From positions 1-53,160 of the forward strand of contig CAYGPD010000021.1 of assembly GCA_964351655.1 (NCBI GenBank): a stretch of DNA of 53,160 nt, read 5' to 3'. The position numbers and the translations under genes are program-made. Positions 33,698 to 43,008 of the stretch are shown piece by piece. The stretch's first letter is position 1; each line of letters begins with the position of its first letter. This DNA comes from Hirschia sp964351655 (GTDB lineage: Bacteria; Pseudomonadota; Alphaproteobacteria; Caulobacterales; Hyphomonadaceae). The notes beneath the pieces are model-generated. The model made no database searches and was not told the DNA's origin. It saw only the letters and a program-made list of their open reading frames with translations.

Positions 33698-35416
33698 ATG
33701 TCCGAAGAATTTGATGTAATCGTTGTTGGATCTGGCATCACGGGTGGCTGGGCCGCTAAAGAATTTAGTGAGAAGGGCTTTAAAACCCTCGTGCTAGAGC
33801 GTGGTCGCCATGTCGAACATCAGGGTGATCAATACAATGATATGCAGCTGCCATGGGAAATGGCGAACCGCGCGCTTATGCCTGAAAAATATGATCAGGA
33901 CGGCAATTACCGCGATGTACATGAGATGGGTTACATCTACAGAAACGATATTAAACACTTTTTTGTAGATGAAATTGAACACCCCTATACCACACCAGAA
34001 GATCGACCGGCTATGTGGATACGGGGGTATCAATTGGGTGGTCGCTCTTTAACATGGGGACGTCAATCCTATCGCTGGAGCCAAAAAGATTTTCAGGCAA
34101 ATGCCAAAGATGGTCATGGCATTCCTTGGCCTATCGGGTATGAGGATATTGCGCCTTGGTATGATTATGTGGAGAAATTCACTGGTATTTCTGGCAATAA
34201 GGACAATCTGGATATTTTGCCCGATGGGGAGTTCCTCAAGCCGTGGGATATGAGCTGCGCTGAGAAATTTGTATCAGAGAATCTAAAAATAAACCGCCCC
34301 GACCGCCCGATGATTATTGGACGGTGTGCGCATCTTACAGATCCTCAAGAGGTACACACTGATTTGGGACGCGGGCAATGTCAGGCGCGCAATCATTGTA
34401 TGCGTGGGTGCTCATTTGGTGCGTATTTTTGTTCACTTTCATCAACACTTCCAGCTGCGCGCAATGCGGGCAATGTCACCATTGTGACGGATGCAATTGT
34501 CGCATCCGTTGATCATGATGATGAAACGGGAAAAGCAAGCGGCGTTACTGTGGTTGATTATCACACTAAAGAGCAACGCAAATATAAAGCGCGTGTGGTG
34601 TTCTTATGTGCAGGCTCTTTGGCGAGTTTGCAGATTATGCTGAATTCAAAGTCTTCAACACACCCCAACGGTATAGCCAATTCAAGCGGAATGCTGGGCC
34701 ATTATATTACCGATCACTTTGGGCGTTCGGGTGCAAATGGTGTTGTGCCCGGATTTGAGGATCGCTATTCTTTTGGACGCAGACCCAATGGCATGTATGT
34801 TCCCAACTTTAGACATGAAAAGACAGATGATGTCGATTTTGTGCGTGGCTATGGATATCAAGGACATGCCGCATACCGTCCACGCAAAGGCACGACCGCA
34901 CACACCGCAGGCATAGGCGCACATGCTAAGGCGCAAGTGGGGCAAGCCGAGCCTTGGCGCATTGGATTTGGTATGTTTGGCGAGATGCTGCCTTACTTTG
35001 ACAATCAAGTAACATTAAACCCCAACAAGACAGATAAATGGGGTATCCCTGTTTTGCACATAGATGCCCATGGCCGAGAGAATGAACGCAAAATGATGGT
35101 ACAAGCTGCCAATGATGCGGAGGAGTTTTTAATCGCGGGTGGATGTGTCGATGTTGTCAAAACGCTGCCGGAAATAAATGACCCGATTCAGATAGGTCGC
35201 CTCATTCACGAAATGGGCGGAGCGTGTATGGGAAGTGACCCTAAAGGGTCTGTACTGAATAAATGGAACCAAGCCCATGATGTGCCAAATCTGTTTGTGA
35301 CCGATGGCGCGTGTATGTCATCCTGTGCGACGCAAAACCCCTCACTCACCTATATGGCACTGACAGCGCGCGCGGCCGATCACGCGGCGAAACTCATGAA
35401 AGCAGGACAGCTTTAA
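33698..35416 (+). CDS. GMC-family FAD dehydrogenase 2
   Basis: This tandem paralogue of the previous gene has 572 residues, the same FAD-binding start, Cys cluster (CQARNHCMRGC) and C-terminal signature (DGACMSSCATQNPSLTYMALTARA). The ATG at 33698 follows GAGGG. An 80-bp gap with a small GGGGC/GCCCC hairpin (33626-33640) separates it from copy 1. Divergence is uneven: the block 34469-34611 differs from copy 1 at about three bases, while the flanking sequence differs much more. That suggests gene conversion. No separate subunit 3 is encoded for it, so both copies may share the upstream one. Confidence 0.9.
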   Translation: MSEEFDVIVVGSGITGGWAAKEFSEKGFKTLVLERGRHVEHQGDQYNDMQLPWEMANRALMPEKYDQDGNYRDVHEMGYIYRNDIKHFFVDEIEHPYTTPEDRPAMWIRGYQLGGRSLTWGRQSYRWSQKDFQANAKDGHGIPWPIGYEDIAPWYDYVEKFTGISGNKDNLDILPDGEFLKPWDMSCAEKFVSENLKINRPDRPMIIGRCAHLTDPQEVHTDLGRGQCQARNHCMRGCSFGAYFCSLSSTLPAARNAGNVTIVTDAIVASVDHDDETGKASGVTVVDYHTKEQRKYKARVVFLCAGSLASLQIMLNSKSSTHPNGIANSSGMLGHYITDHFGRSGANGVVPGFEDRYSFGRRPNGMYVPNFRHEKTDDVDFVRGYGYQGHAAYRPRKGTTAHTAGIGAHAKAQVGQAEPWRIGFGMFGEMLPYFDNQVTLNPNKTDKWGIPVLHIDAHGRENERKMMVQAANDAEEFLIAGGCVDVVKTLPEINDPIQIGRLIHEMGGACMGSDPKGSVLNKWNQAHDVPNLFVTDGACMSSCATQNPSLTYMALTARAADHAAKLMKAGQL

Positions 35417-35726
35417 ATTTCTTAAACTGTCATAACGAATTGCGGTGCATTGCCCTCACACTTATATAGATGTGTGAGGGTAAAGTGCGTTCTACTCGGT
35501 TTTAGATCGTCACTAAAGTTTCAAGATTAATGCAGTAAGAACTCTCGTAAAATCATGGTGGATTTCATCAAAAGCTGAGAGCTTCGCAATCATGGTACAA
35601 ACCTTGTATGTCGCAAGCTTGAATCTTTTCATATCAAACTAATTATTTTGAAACGATGACTCACTATAGGACAAAGCACTTATTTTTGATGCGTGAAAAT
35701 GAGAGTGATGAATTGAAGGAACTGAG
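35417..35726. other. Intergenic region before the ManC fusion
   Basis: About 310 bp without a gene. A hairpin CCCTCACAC / GTGTGAGGG (35453-35480) follows GMC dehydrogenase 2 and may end the transcript, though it lacks a T-run. The rest is AT-rich and should hold the ManC promoter. Confidence 0.5.
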
Positions 35727-37967
35727 ATGACACTAAAGATTGTACCTGCGATATTGTGTGGTGGTAGCGGAACACGTCTTTGGCCGTTGTCGCGGTCTCA
35801 CGAGCCTAAACAATTGCAAACTTTGTTTGGTGAGCACTCACTCCTAACGCACACTGCTTTGCGTATGAATGCTGTTCCCAATAGTGAAGCGCCTTTAATT
35901 ATCTGTTCTCAAGCGTATGCCAATGAAGTTGAAGCGCAATTATTGGAAAATAACATTCCAGTAAGCGCTATTTTAGAAGAACCTATGGGGCGTGACACCG
36001 CTGCTGCTGCGGGTATTGCTGCGCATTGGGTGAATGAAAACCTTGGTGAAGATGCGATTTTGGTTCTTGTGCCAGCGGACCACTACATCGAAGATATGGA
36101 ACATTTTCAAACCGCTATTTTGGAAGCCGCGCAAACAGCCGAAAAAGGCAATATCTGTACAATCGGTGTAAAACCAGACCGCCCTGAAACTGGATTTGGA
36201 TATATTAAGCGCGCGCCTCAACAATTGGCAGGTGTGCCTGGCTATCCTGTTGAAAAATTCGTTGAAAAACCAGATACAAATACTGCACAAATGTATGTCG
36301 ACAGTGGAGATTATGTGTGGAACGCAGGTATCTTCGCGGTGCGTGGTTCGACTTATTTGAGCGAATTGTCCGGATTTGAACCTGATATCTATGCCAAGGT
36401 TTTAGCGGCATGTGACTGCGCGCGCCTAGAGACATCTGTCAATGGCTATAAACACCTTCAATATGACCCGCTTTTATTTAGTGCTATTGAAAAAAAATCC
36501 ATCGACTACGCGATCATGGAGCGCACCGAAAACGCGGCTGTTGTCCCTGCAAAATTTGGCTGGTCCGATGTCGGTAGCTGGGCAAGTGTTCGCGAACTCG
36601 GCACAATGGATAAGGATGGCAATAATCTTACAGGTGATGTGCGGATTATCGATTCCAAGAATTGTCTTGTGCAGGCAGGTGGCCGCGTTGTGGCTGTGAT
36701 TGGTCTAAATGATGTTGCCATTATTGATACGCCTGATGCGTTGTTGGTGTGTCATACTGAACATGCTCAAAGTGTGAAAAAGGTGCATCAAGCGCTAGAA
36801 AAAGACGGGCATTCAACAGCATTGGGGCATGGTTCACGGTCTAAGTCCTTTGCGTCTCGTTCACGTGGATGGGCTCGAAACTGGCTGTTTAACCAAGCCC
36901 TTCCATTATGGGCAGATATTGGACTGGACCGCGAATATGGCGGTGCCTATGAAGCCTTGGATATGGACGGAAAGCCTATCCACGATATGGGGCGACGTTT
37001 CCGTGTGCAGGCACGTCAAGTTTATGCTTTTGCACATGCATATGAAATGGGCTGGAAAGAGGGTGCGCACGCGCTGGAATCTCCGCTCAATTACATGCTC
37101 AAATATTGCTGGTTAGAATCTGGTGGTTGGGGGCACACCTTTAACCGCGACGGGTCTTTGCTGGATGGGCGTGTAGACACGTATGACCAAGCTTTTGCAC
37201 TTCTTGGGCTAGGCTGGGCATATAAAGTGACCGGCGACAAAAAGGTCATGGATGCAGCGAACAAGACGAAGGAATTGCTCTTTAATCGTCTGCGCCATCC
37301 GATTATCGGATTTATGGAAGGTATTCCTTCTGCTACGCCGCGCCGCGCTAATCCACATATGCATTTGTTCGAGATGGCGATGGCATGGATGGAGTTGTAC
37401 GGTGATGAGCAAATGGCTGATCTCGCGAACGAAATTTTTGAACTCTACACACAGCGTTTTTGTGTAGATGGATTGCTGCGTGAATACTTCCACGAAGATC
37501 TAACGCCATTACCAGACCGGGCCAATCCAAAATATCTGATGTTGGAGCCGGGGCACCTTCTGGAATGGGCATTTTTGCTGCGTAAATATCAAAAACTGAC
37601 TGGCCGCAAAACCAACACAACGGCTGTGCTGGAAGCCTTTAGCGATACTTATGGGATTGCACCAGAAACAGGTTTGGTTGTGAACGGCGTTTATCCTGAT
37701 GGCACACAGCCAAACTATATTAAATCTCGCCTATGGCCACAAACAGAGTATATCCGTCTAAAGCTCACTCAAAAATCGCCGGTCGAACAACGCAAAGGCT
37801 TGGAAATGCTCGAGCGCTTGAAAAAGCACTACCTCACTGTTGGCGGCGAAAATATGGGTTATTGGCATGATGAAGTGGATGCACAAGGAAAAGTGCTGTC
37901 CAGTAACTCACCCGCCTCTACGCTATATCATGTGCTAGGTTGCTTAATGCCATTGCTTAAAGAGTAA
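35727..37967 (+). CDS. Mannose-1-phosphate guanylyltransferase fused to AGE-family isomerase
   Basis: This 746-residue two-domain protein begins with a ManC-type nucleotidyltransferase (residues about 1-350): LCGGSGTRLWPLSRSHEPKQL, VEKPDTNTAQMYVDSGDYVWNAGIF and PAKFGWSDVGSWASV. It should make GDP-mannose from mannose 1-phosphate and GTP. Residues about 370-746 form an (alpha/alpha)6 barrel of the N-acylglucosamine 2-epimerase/mannose isomerase family: YGGAYEALDMDGKPIHDMGRRFRVQARQVYAFAHAYEMGW, HLFEMAMAWMELYGD, LEPGHLLEWAFLL and RLWPQTEYIRL. Bifunctional ManC/AlgA proteins usually carry a cupin-type phosphomannose isomerase at the C-terminus; here an AGE barrel stands in its place. It probably feeds GDP-mannose to the glycan island downstream. 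Confidence 0.9.
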   Translation: MTLKIVPAILCGGSGTRLWPLSRSHEPKQLQTLFGEHSLLTHTALRMNAVPNSEAPLIICSQAYANEVEAQLLENNIPVSAILEEPMGRDTAAAAGIAAHWVNENLGEDAILVLVPADHYIEDMEHFQTAILEAAQTAEKGNICTIGVKPDRPETGFGYIKRAPQQLAGVPGYPVEKFVEKPDTNTAQMYVDSGDYVWNAGIFAVRGSTYLSELSGFEPDIYAKVLAACDCARLETSVNGYKHLQYDPLLFSAIEKKSIDYAIMERTENAAVVPAKFGWSDVGSWASVRELGTMDKDGNNLTGDVRIIDSKNCLVQAGGRVVAVIGLNDVAIIDTPDALLVCHTEHAQSVKKVHQALEKDGHSTALGHGSRSKSFASRSRGWARNWLFNQALPLWADIGLDREYGGAYEALDMDGKPIHDMGRRFRVQARQVYAFAHAYEMGWKEGAHALESPLNYMLKYCWLESGGWGHTFNRDGSLLDGRVDTYDQAFALLGLGWAYKVTGDKKVMDAANKTKELLFNRLRHPIIGFMEGIPSATPRRANPHMHLFEMAMAWMELYGDEQMADLANEIFELYTQRFCVDGLLREYFHEDLTPLPDRANPKYLMLEPGHLLEWAFLLRKYQKLTGRKTNTTAVLEAFSDTYGIAPETGLVVNGVYPDGTQPNYIKSRLWPQTEYIRLKLTQKSPVEQRKGLEMLERLKKHYLTVGGENMGYWHDEVDAQGKVLSSNSPASTLYHVLGCLMPLLKE

Positions 37968-38419
37968 AGTTAAGAGCATTGAGAGGGTTGGACAGACGCT
38001 CTCAATGCTTACAGGCCTTCTACCTACAAAACTGTTTAAGCCCATTGATCGAATATTTCACATAATCTTCGTTATACGCCATCGTTACTGACGGCCCTAT
38101 TTCTGATTCCAGCGGAAAATAACGTGTAAAATCGGTAGTTTGGTTTTCTATGCAGTTATTCTACAGATAATAAAGAAATTATTCGAGGCCATTCAAGATT
38201 ATTTGTGCATAATTTTTGCGCAAGATCCATAAATTACGCCTTCAAATCTGTATGTCGCGTAGTAATTCTAGCCGATATAACTAAGCAATTGTTGAACAGT
38301 ATTTTTCTGTTGGCTTAGTTGCTTGTATTTTGCTTTGCAATCAATTAGGAAATTGGAAATTGTGAAAATTCGTTTAGTTTTTGCAATTTGGGGCGTGAAG
38401 GGAAAATGGGAGGCTGGCC
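37968..38419. other. Intergenic region with hairpin after ManC fusion
   Basis: About 450 bp without a gene. A perfect 11-bp stem AGCATTGAGAG / CTCTCAATGCT (37975-38009) follows the ManC stop and may stop transcription. The rest is AT-rich; I see no clear operator. Confidence 0.5.
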
Positions 38420-41400
38420 GTGGAAGGAAGTACGACGCGAGTACTGCTGCTCGATACCAAGCCCAATAATGTAAATTATTATATTGTTCTTGGGATAGCT
38501 GAAGCGCTCAAAAATCATGCAAAGGTATCCTCTGTAAAAGTTACCAACTACGAGAACTTGATATCTGACGCCCGTACTGGACAATATGATTTATGCATAG
38601 CTGTAGATGGCGAGGAAATTGTTTTAGATGTTCTACGGAAGGCACGGCCATACCTGAAATGCATGGCTTTATGGACATTTGATGATCCATATGAACGATA
38701 TCGCACTGTCCCCATTTCTCCGCTTTTTGACCTTGTTTACACAAATGATACCGGAAGCGTTCAAAGTTATGGTCCAGGTGCCAAACATTTGGCCCTCGGG
38801 GCTAGTCCGACGCAACATTTTCGCGACATCATTACGAATGACGCCGAATATAAATACGATGTAAGCTTTATCGGAAGTGCTTGGCCTAATCGCGTCCGCT
38901 TTTTAAGAGGCTTGATGCAGCGCCTGCCCGATTTGAAGACAAGAATCGTTCTCGCCTACAACCCGCACCTGCCCAAATGCTATTTAGACCTTCCTTCCAG
39001 CAGCTATATTGGCGGCGTTTCTCAGCGTGATTTTGTTGATATATATAGAAAATCTCGCGTCACACTCACCCTACATCGTGACTTTGCCGGAGGCCCTAAA
39101 GATCTTAGCGCAAAAACACCCGGTCCCCGTCTTTTTGAAACAGCATTAGCTGGTGGATTTCAGCTCATAGATGCCAACGAAACGCCTGTCGAAGCTTATT
39201 ATTCACCTGGAAAAGAAGTTGATGTATTTAAAGATTTAGATCATTGCGTTGATCTTATAAAAACATACCTGTCAGATCCTGATACGCGCATATCAATGGT
39301 CCAGAATGCTCAAGACCGCACTAAGACTGAACATTTATATGCGAACCGTATCGATACAATTTTGCAGGACTTCTCGGCACTCAGAAAGCCTGAGAACACG
39401 ATCCGCATAAATACGTCTGTGGACATTGAGAAAAACTCTAAACCTCGTCTATTATTTGTCACACACAATATGCTGTCGGCCGGCAATTTTGGTGGTGTTG
39501 AGGTCTACCAAGAAACAGTCGCCAATATTCTGAGTGACAAATATGACATATTCTATTTCGCCCCCAAAGCAGGGCAAAGTGCAAATTTAATCACCGACTA
39601 TATTCTAACAGATCACCGTCAGAATGTTTTGGATGAATTTTCAGTGCCGTCCTACAATGCTTTTGAAGCTTTGCACAACGAACAAACTGAGCGTGTTTTT
39701 TCTGGAATATTGACTCAAAATAAGATTGATTTGGTTCATTTCCAACATTTGATCAAATTCCCTCTATCGCTTCCGCTAATCTCAAAAATGCTTGGTGTGC
39801 CTAGCGCCTTTACCACGCATGATTATTATCTTGTCTGCTCCCGCTTCAACCTATTGGATGTGGACAACAAATTCTGCGGTATGCCGGAAAGAGACAAGCG
39901 TGCGTGTGACGTATGCTTGAAGGCAGGCAATAACTATCCGTATGGATCGCAAAGTTATCGACAAAACTTTATTCGATATGTTTTGGATTCTGTAGACAAA
40001 GTTATTGCCAATTCAGATGCGGCTCTGCACACAATAGGCGGAATATATCCTGATGTATTGCCTCCTGAAAAAATACATAGACTAGGGATTCCAATTCCAA
40101 AATTAGAGGGACAAGTTCACCTCACACGATCAAAGAAACTTGTTGAGACTATCTGTGACACTTCGATCAAAGAAGACAAGCCACCGTTGAATGTTGTTTT
40201 TCTAGGGAATTTTACACATATCAAAGGTGCTGAAACTTTTCTTCGAACTATAGAAGCTTTGCGCGATCACAATATAAATTTCACAATTTGCGGACGCATT
40301 GACGAACACTACCAACATGTATTGTCCGAAATGAATTGTCCCAATGTCACTGTTATGGGTCAGTTTAACCCAGGAGAGCTGGACCTTACAGAATACGATG
40401 TCGCGTTGATGTTGGCGATTTGGCCGGAAACCTATGCCATCACATTATCTGAAGCGTGGGCCGCTAAAGTCGTCCCAATTGTAACAGATATAGGTGCTTT
40501 GGGAGAACGCACACATCATGGAATTAACGGGATAAAAATCCCTGTAAACGGTGTCGGGGAGCTGCTTTCAAACTTAGAGGCGCTTATCTCAGATCGCCGT
40601 TACCTAAATCAATTGAAGAACAATATAAACGCAGACCTTTGGTGTGATGCCGATGATCATGTCGCCCACCTAAACAAGATTTATACGTCCCTTTTGGATG
40701 AAACTGACAATGGACATGCATCTTTAAATGTCCCCCAATCTTTAAACAAACCAGCCGACCTCAAGCTGACCGATATATATATAAACTCACCCTATTGGAG
40801 CGAACCTAACAGGGTTTACGGTACACAAATGCCCGATCCTGATGCTCCTGACATTAATCCACTTCGTAAAACTCTTGAATTGTTCAAAGCCTACAACAAT
40901 TCAGCGGGCTTTATTCCTGACGTGCCGGTGCAGATTCATTTAGATCGAGTTGCAGTAGACAACGCCGTAATAGAGAACGGCTCACTGCCGCACAAATTAG
41001 TGCGTAAATCAGACAATTTTGAAATTGCTGGATGGCTGAGATTTAAGTCAGCTTTTGTATATAAAAGCATCTTTCTCAAGGCACAGTCTGCCAAAGGTGA
41101 TTTAATCCTCGCACCTATCGTCACTTTTCCACGTGATGATGTATCAGCCAAATTTTCAGATAGTGTGTGTGTAGGTTTTGGTGTTGAGCAGTTTTCACTA
41201 CAGATGCTGTATGACCCACTATACACAATCGAGCTTTTATTCGATACCGGAAGCAGCTGGGCAACAGCATCTCTCGATCTAATTATCGGTCAGAATAAAA
41301 AGAACTTTATTCTCGCCAATTTGCCAAACGCTAAAGACTCTGATCACCAATTGCATCTGCCTAGAAAATTAGATCAGAAAATCTCAGCAAATCAGGAAAC

Positions 41401-41908
41401 ATCAATTTCGTTTGTCAATGATGGCGTCAGTATTTCAGGTACCAAAACTTTAGGTTTACCTCATGATATTGAAACTTCAGGTCTGGCGAAGAATAACAGC
41501 TTATTCGTCAGAGGATGGTTCCACCAAATTGGCTGCGATGAATCATTTGCGGACTTAGACAGATGCTTCCTGCTATTTAATGGCCCTACCCAATATGTAA
41601 GTGCTTTATCAAATACATATCGATCTGATCTGGCGGAGTATTATGAAAGTACGGGATCGAAAAATATTGCTGTAAATGGTGAAATCAGTCTGCAAGGCGT
41701 GGTCCCCGGCATCTACGAGCTTACAATTTTAAGCTGTTCCAACGGATCTTATTATAACCTCGCGCATTTAGATGCACCACTCTTAATAAATCCAGATGGT
41801 ACGGCTCAAATCCAAGAGCGATATATAGAGAATTCATCACAAAATTGTTGTGATGACATCAATGTCCTCTCCGTCTCTGAGCAATCTCTTCAACCTACTT
41901 CTGAATAG
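38420..41908 (+). CDS. Double glycosyltransferase (CgeB-like plus GT4) with C-terminal beta-rich region
   Basis: This cytoplasmic protein has 1162 residues in three parts. Residues about 1-330 are CgeB-like (Glyco_trans_1_2): ALWTFDDPYERY, VSFIGSAWPNRVRF, KTPGPRLFETALAGGFQLID and YYSPGKEVDVFKD. Residues about 340-760 are a GT4 glycosyltransferase: LLFVTHNMLSAGNFGGVEVYQETVANIL, VVFLGNFTHIKGAETFL and ETYAITLSEAWAAKVVPIVTDIGALGE. The last 400 residues are unrecognised and beta-rich. Two catalytic units in one chain suggest that it adds two successive sugars to a surface glycan. The GTG start is weakly supported. Confidence 0.85.
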   Translation: MEGSTTRVLLLDTKPNNVNYYIVLGIAEALKNHAKVSSVKVTNYENLISDARTGQYDLCIAVDGEEIVLDVLRKARPYLKCMALWTFDDPYERYRTVPISPLFDLVYTNDTGSVQSYGPGAKHLALGASPTQHFRDIITNDAEYKYDVSFIGSAWPNRVRFLRGLMQRLPDLKTRIVLAYNPHLPKCYLDLPSSSYIGGVSQRDFVDIYRKSRVTLTLHRDFAGGPKDLSAKTPGPRLFETALAGGFQLIDANETPVEAYYSPGKEVDVFKDLDHCVDLIKTYLSDPDTRISMVQNAQDRTKTEHLYANRIDTILQDFSALRKPENTIRINTSVDIEKNSKPRLLFVTHNMLSAGNFGGVEVYQETVANILSDKYDIFYFAPKAGQSANLITDYILTDHRQNVLDEFSVPSYNAFEALHNEQTERVFSGILTQNKIDLVHFQHLIKFPLSLPLISKMLGVPSAFTTHDYYLVCSRFNLLDVDNKFCGMPERDKRACDVCLKAGNNYPYGSQSYRQNFIRYVLDSVDKVIANSDAALHTIGGIYPDVLPPEKIHRLGIPIPKLEGQVHLTRSKKLVETICDTSIKEDKPPLNVVFLGNFTHIKGAETFLRTIEALRDHNINFTICGRIDEHYQHVLSEMNCPNVTVMGQFNPGELDLTEYDVALMLAIWPETYAITLSEAWAAKVVPIVTDIGALGERTHHGINGIKIPVNGVGELLSNLEALISDRRYLNQLKNNINADLWCDADDHVAHLNKIYTSLLDETDNGHASLNVPQSLNKPADLKLTDIYINSPYWSEPNRVYGTQMPDPDAPDINPLRKTLELFKAYNNSAGFIPDVPVQIHLDRVAVDNAVIENGSLPHKLVRKSDNFEIAGWLRFKSAFVYKSIFLKAQSAKGDLILAPIVTFPRDDVSAKFSDSVCVGFGVEQFSLQMLYDPLYTIELLFDTGSSWATASLDLIIGQNKKNFILANLPNAKDSDHQLHLPRKLDQKISANQETSISFVNDGVSISGTKTLGLPHDIETSGLAKNNSLFVRGWFHQIGCDESFADLDRCFLLFNGPTQYVSALSNTYRSDLAEYYESTGSKNIAVNGEISLQGVVPGIYELTILSCSNGSYYNLAHLDAPLLINPDGTAQIQERYIENSSQNCCDDINVLSVSEQSLQPTSE

Positions 41909-41928
41909 CCCTACAGTTAGAAAAAACA

Positions 41929-42882
41929 ATGATTGAAGTTTGCGTAAGTTGTAGTTTCCCTGAGATAAAAAACTCAAACAATGCGATTATAAAAAGTATT
42001 GTAGAGGGATTTGAAGACCATCTCAGTGAAGAGAAGGTGCTTTGGTCCTCCTTTCAAACAGTCGCAAATGAAGTTCAGCGCTATAAACCCAAGCTGCTTT
42101 TGCTCATTGGCAGTCCACTTTTATCAGTGTGTGACTATCATGAAATATCTAAAGCCTGTAAAAAAGCGGGCACATTATTCGTTTTTTGGACGTTTGAAGA
42201 TCCCTACGAATTTGATGCCAATAGTAAATTTACTGCACTTGCAGATATAGTCATCACCAATGACTTGTTTTGCTTAGATTATTATGACCGGTCCGATGTG
42301 TACCATCTACCTATGGCCGCATCTCGCAGTACCAAAAGGCTTATCGCGAACTATGATAGTCGTTGTCTTGATGTCTTCTTTTGTGGTGTAGGCTTTGAGA
42401 ATAGGCAACGCCTTGTCAACGATGCCTACCCGATATTTTCAAAGTATAAGACACGTATATATGGCGCGAATTGGAAAGAGACACCTGGCCAAATCATCAA
42501 CAATACGCGTATTCCAAGTGAAGATTTGTTTGATTTTTATAGTGCATCCAAAATCGTGCTAAACATGGGACGCAACCATAGCTTCGCCAATAAAAAGCGT
42601 TCTTTTACGTCGGTAACACCGGGACCAAGAACGTTTGAAGCTGCCATGGTTGGCTGTGTTCAGTTTTATTATCAGCCTAGCTCCGCGTTGGCTGAGTATT
42701 TTACACCCGAAGAAGAAATCATCACTTTTGATGACGTGGATGAATTAGCTCAAAAGCTTGAGTCACTTTTAGCAGACAACTCAATGTTGGAAACGATCGC
42801 GAGCAATGCGCAGCAACGCTGTAAGCAAGATCATTCCTACACCAAAAGAGCGCAGCAAATTTTCGATATATGTAAGCTTTAG
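41929..42882 (+). CDS. CgeB-like glycosyltransferase
   Basis: This protein of 317 residues is a stand-alone relative of the first domain of the upstream double glycosyltransferase. Shared landmarks are FWTFEDPYEFD (compare LWTFDDPYERY), FFCGVGFENRQRLV, VTPGPRTFEAAMVGCVQFYY and YFTPEEEIITFDDVDELAQKL. It starts 20 bp after that gene. Probably a cytoplasmic nucleotide-sugar glycosyltransferase of the same glycan; sugar and linkage are unknown. Confidence 0.83.
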   Translation: MIEVCVSCSFPEIKNSNNAIIKSIVEGFEDHLSEEKVLWSSFQTVANEVQRYKPKLLLLIGSPLLSVCDYHEISKACKKAGTLFVFWTFEDPYEFDANSKFTALADIVITNDLFCLDYYDRSDVYHLPMAASRSTKRLIANYDSRCLDVFFCGVGFENRQRLVNDAYPIFSKYKTRIYGANWKETPGQIINNTRIPSEDLFDFYSASKIVLNMGRNHSFANKKRSFTSVTPGPRTFEAAMVGCVQFYYQPSSALAEYFTPEEEIITFDDVDELAQKLESLLADNSMLETIASNAQQRCKQDHSYTKRAQQIFDICKL

Positions 42883-43008
42883 AGGCAGGACCACTCAATC
42901 ATTTAAGTGTACGGGCCACGCGCTTGCATTTTCGTGGTAATTGCATGCAATACTGCGTCGATTCGATTAAAACGGCATCTCCGGACCCAAGATACAAGGC
43001 GACTGAAA

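Noticed and set aside
38470..38490. AT-rich string resembling the galactan-locus operator
   Set aside because: It lies inside the glycosyltransferase coding sequence, without palindromic symmetry, and is explained by Asn/Tyr/Ile codons.
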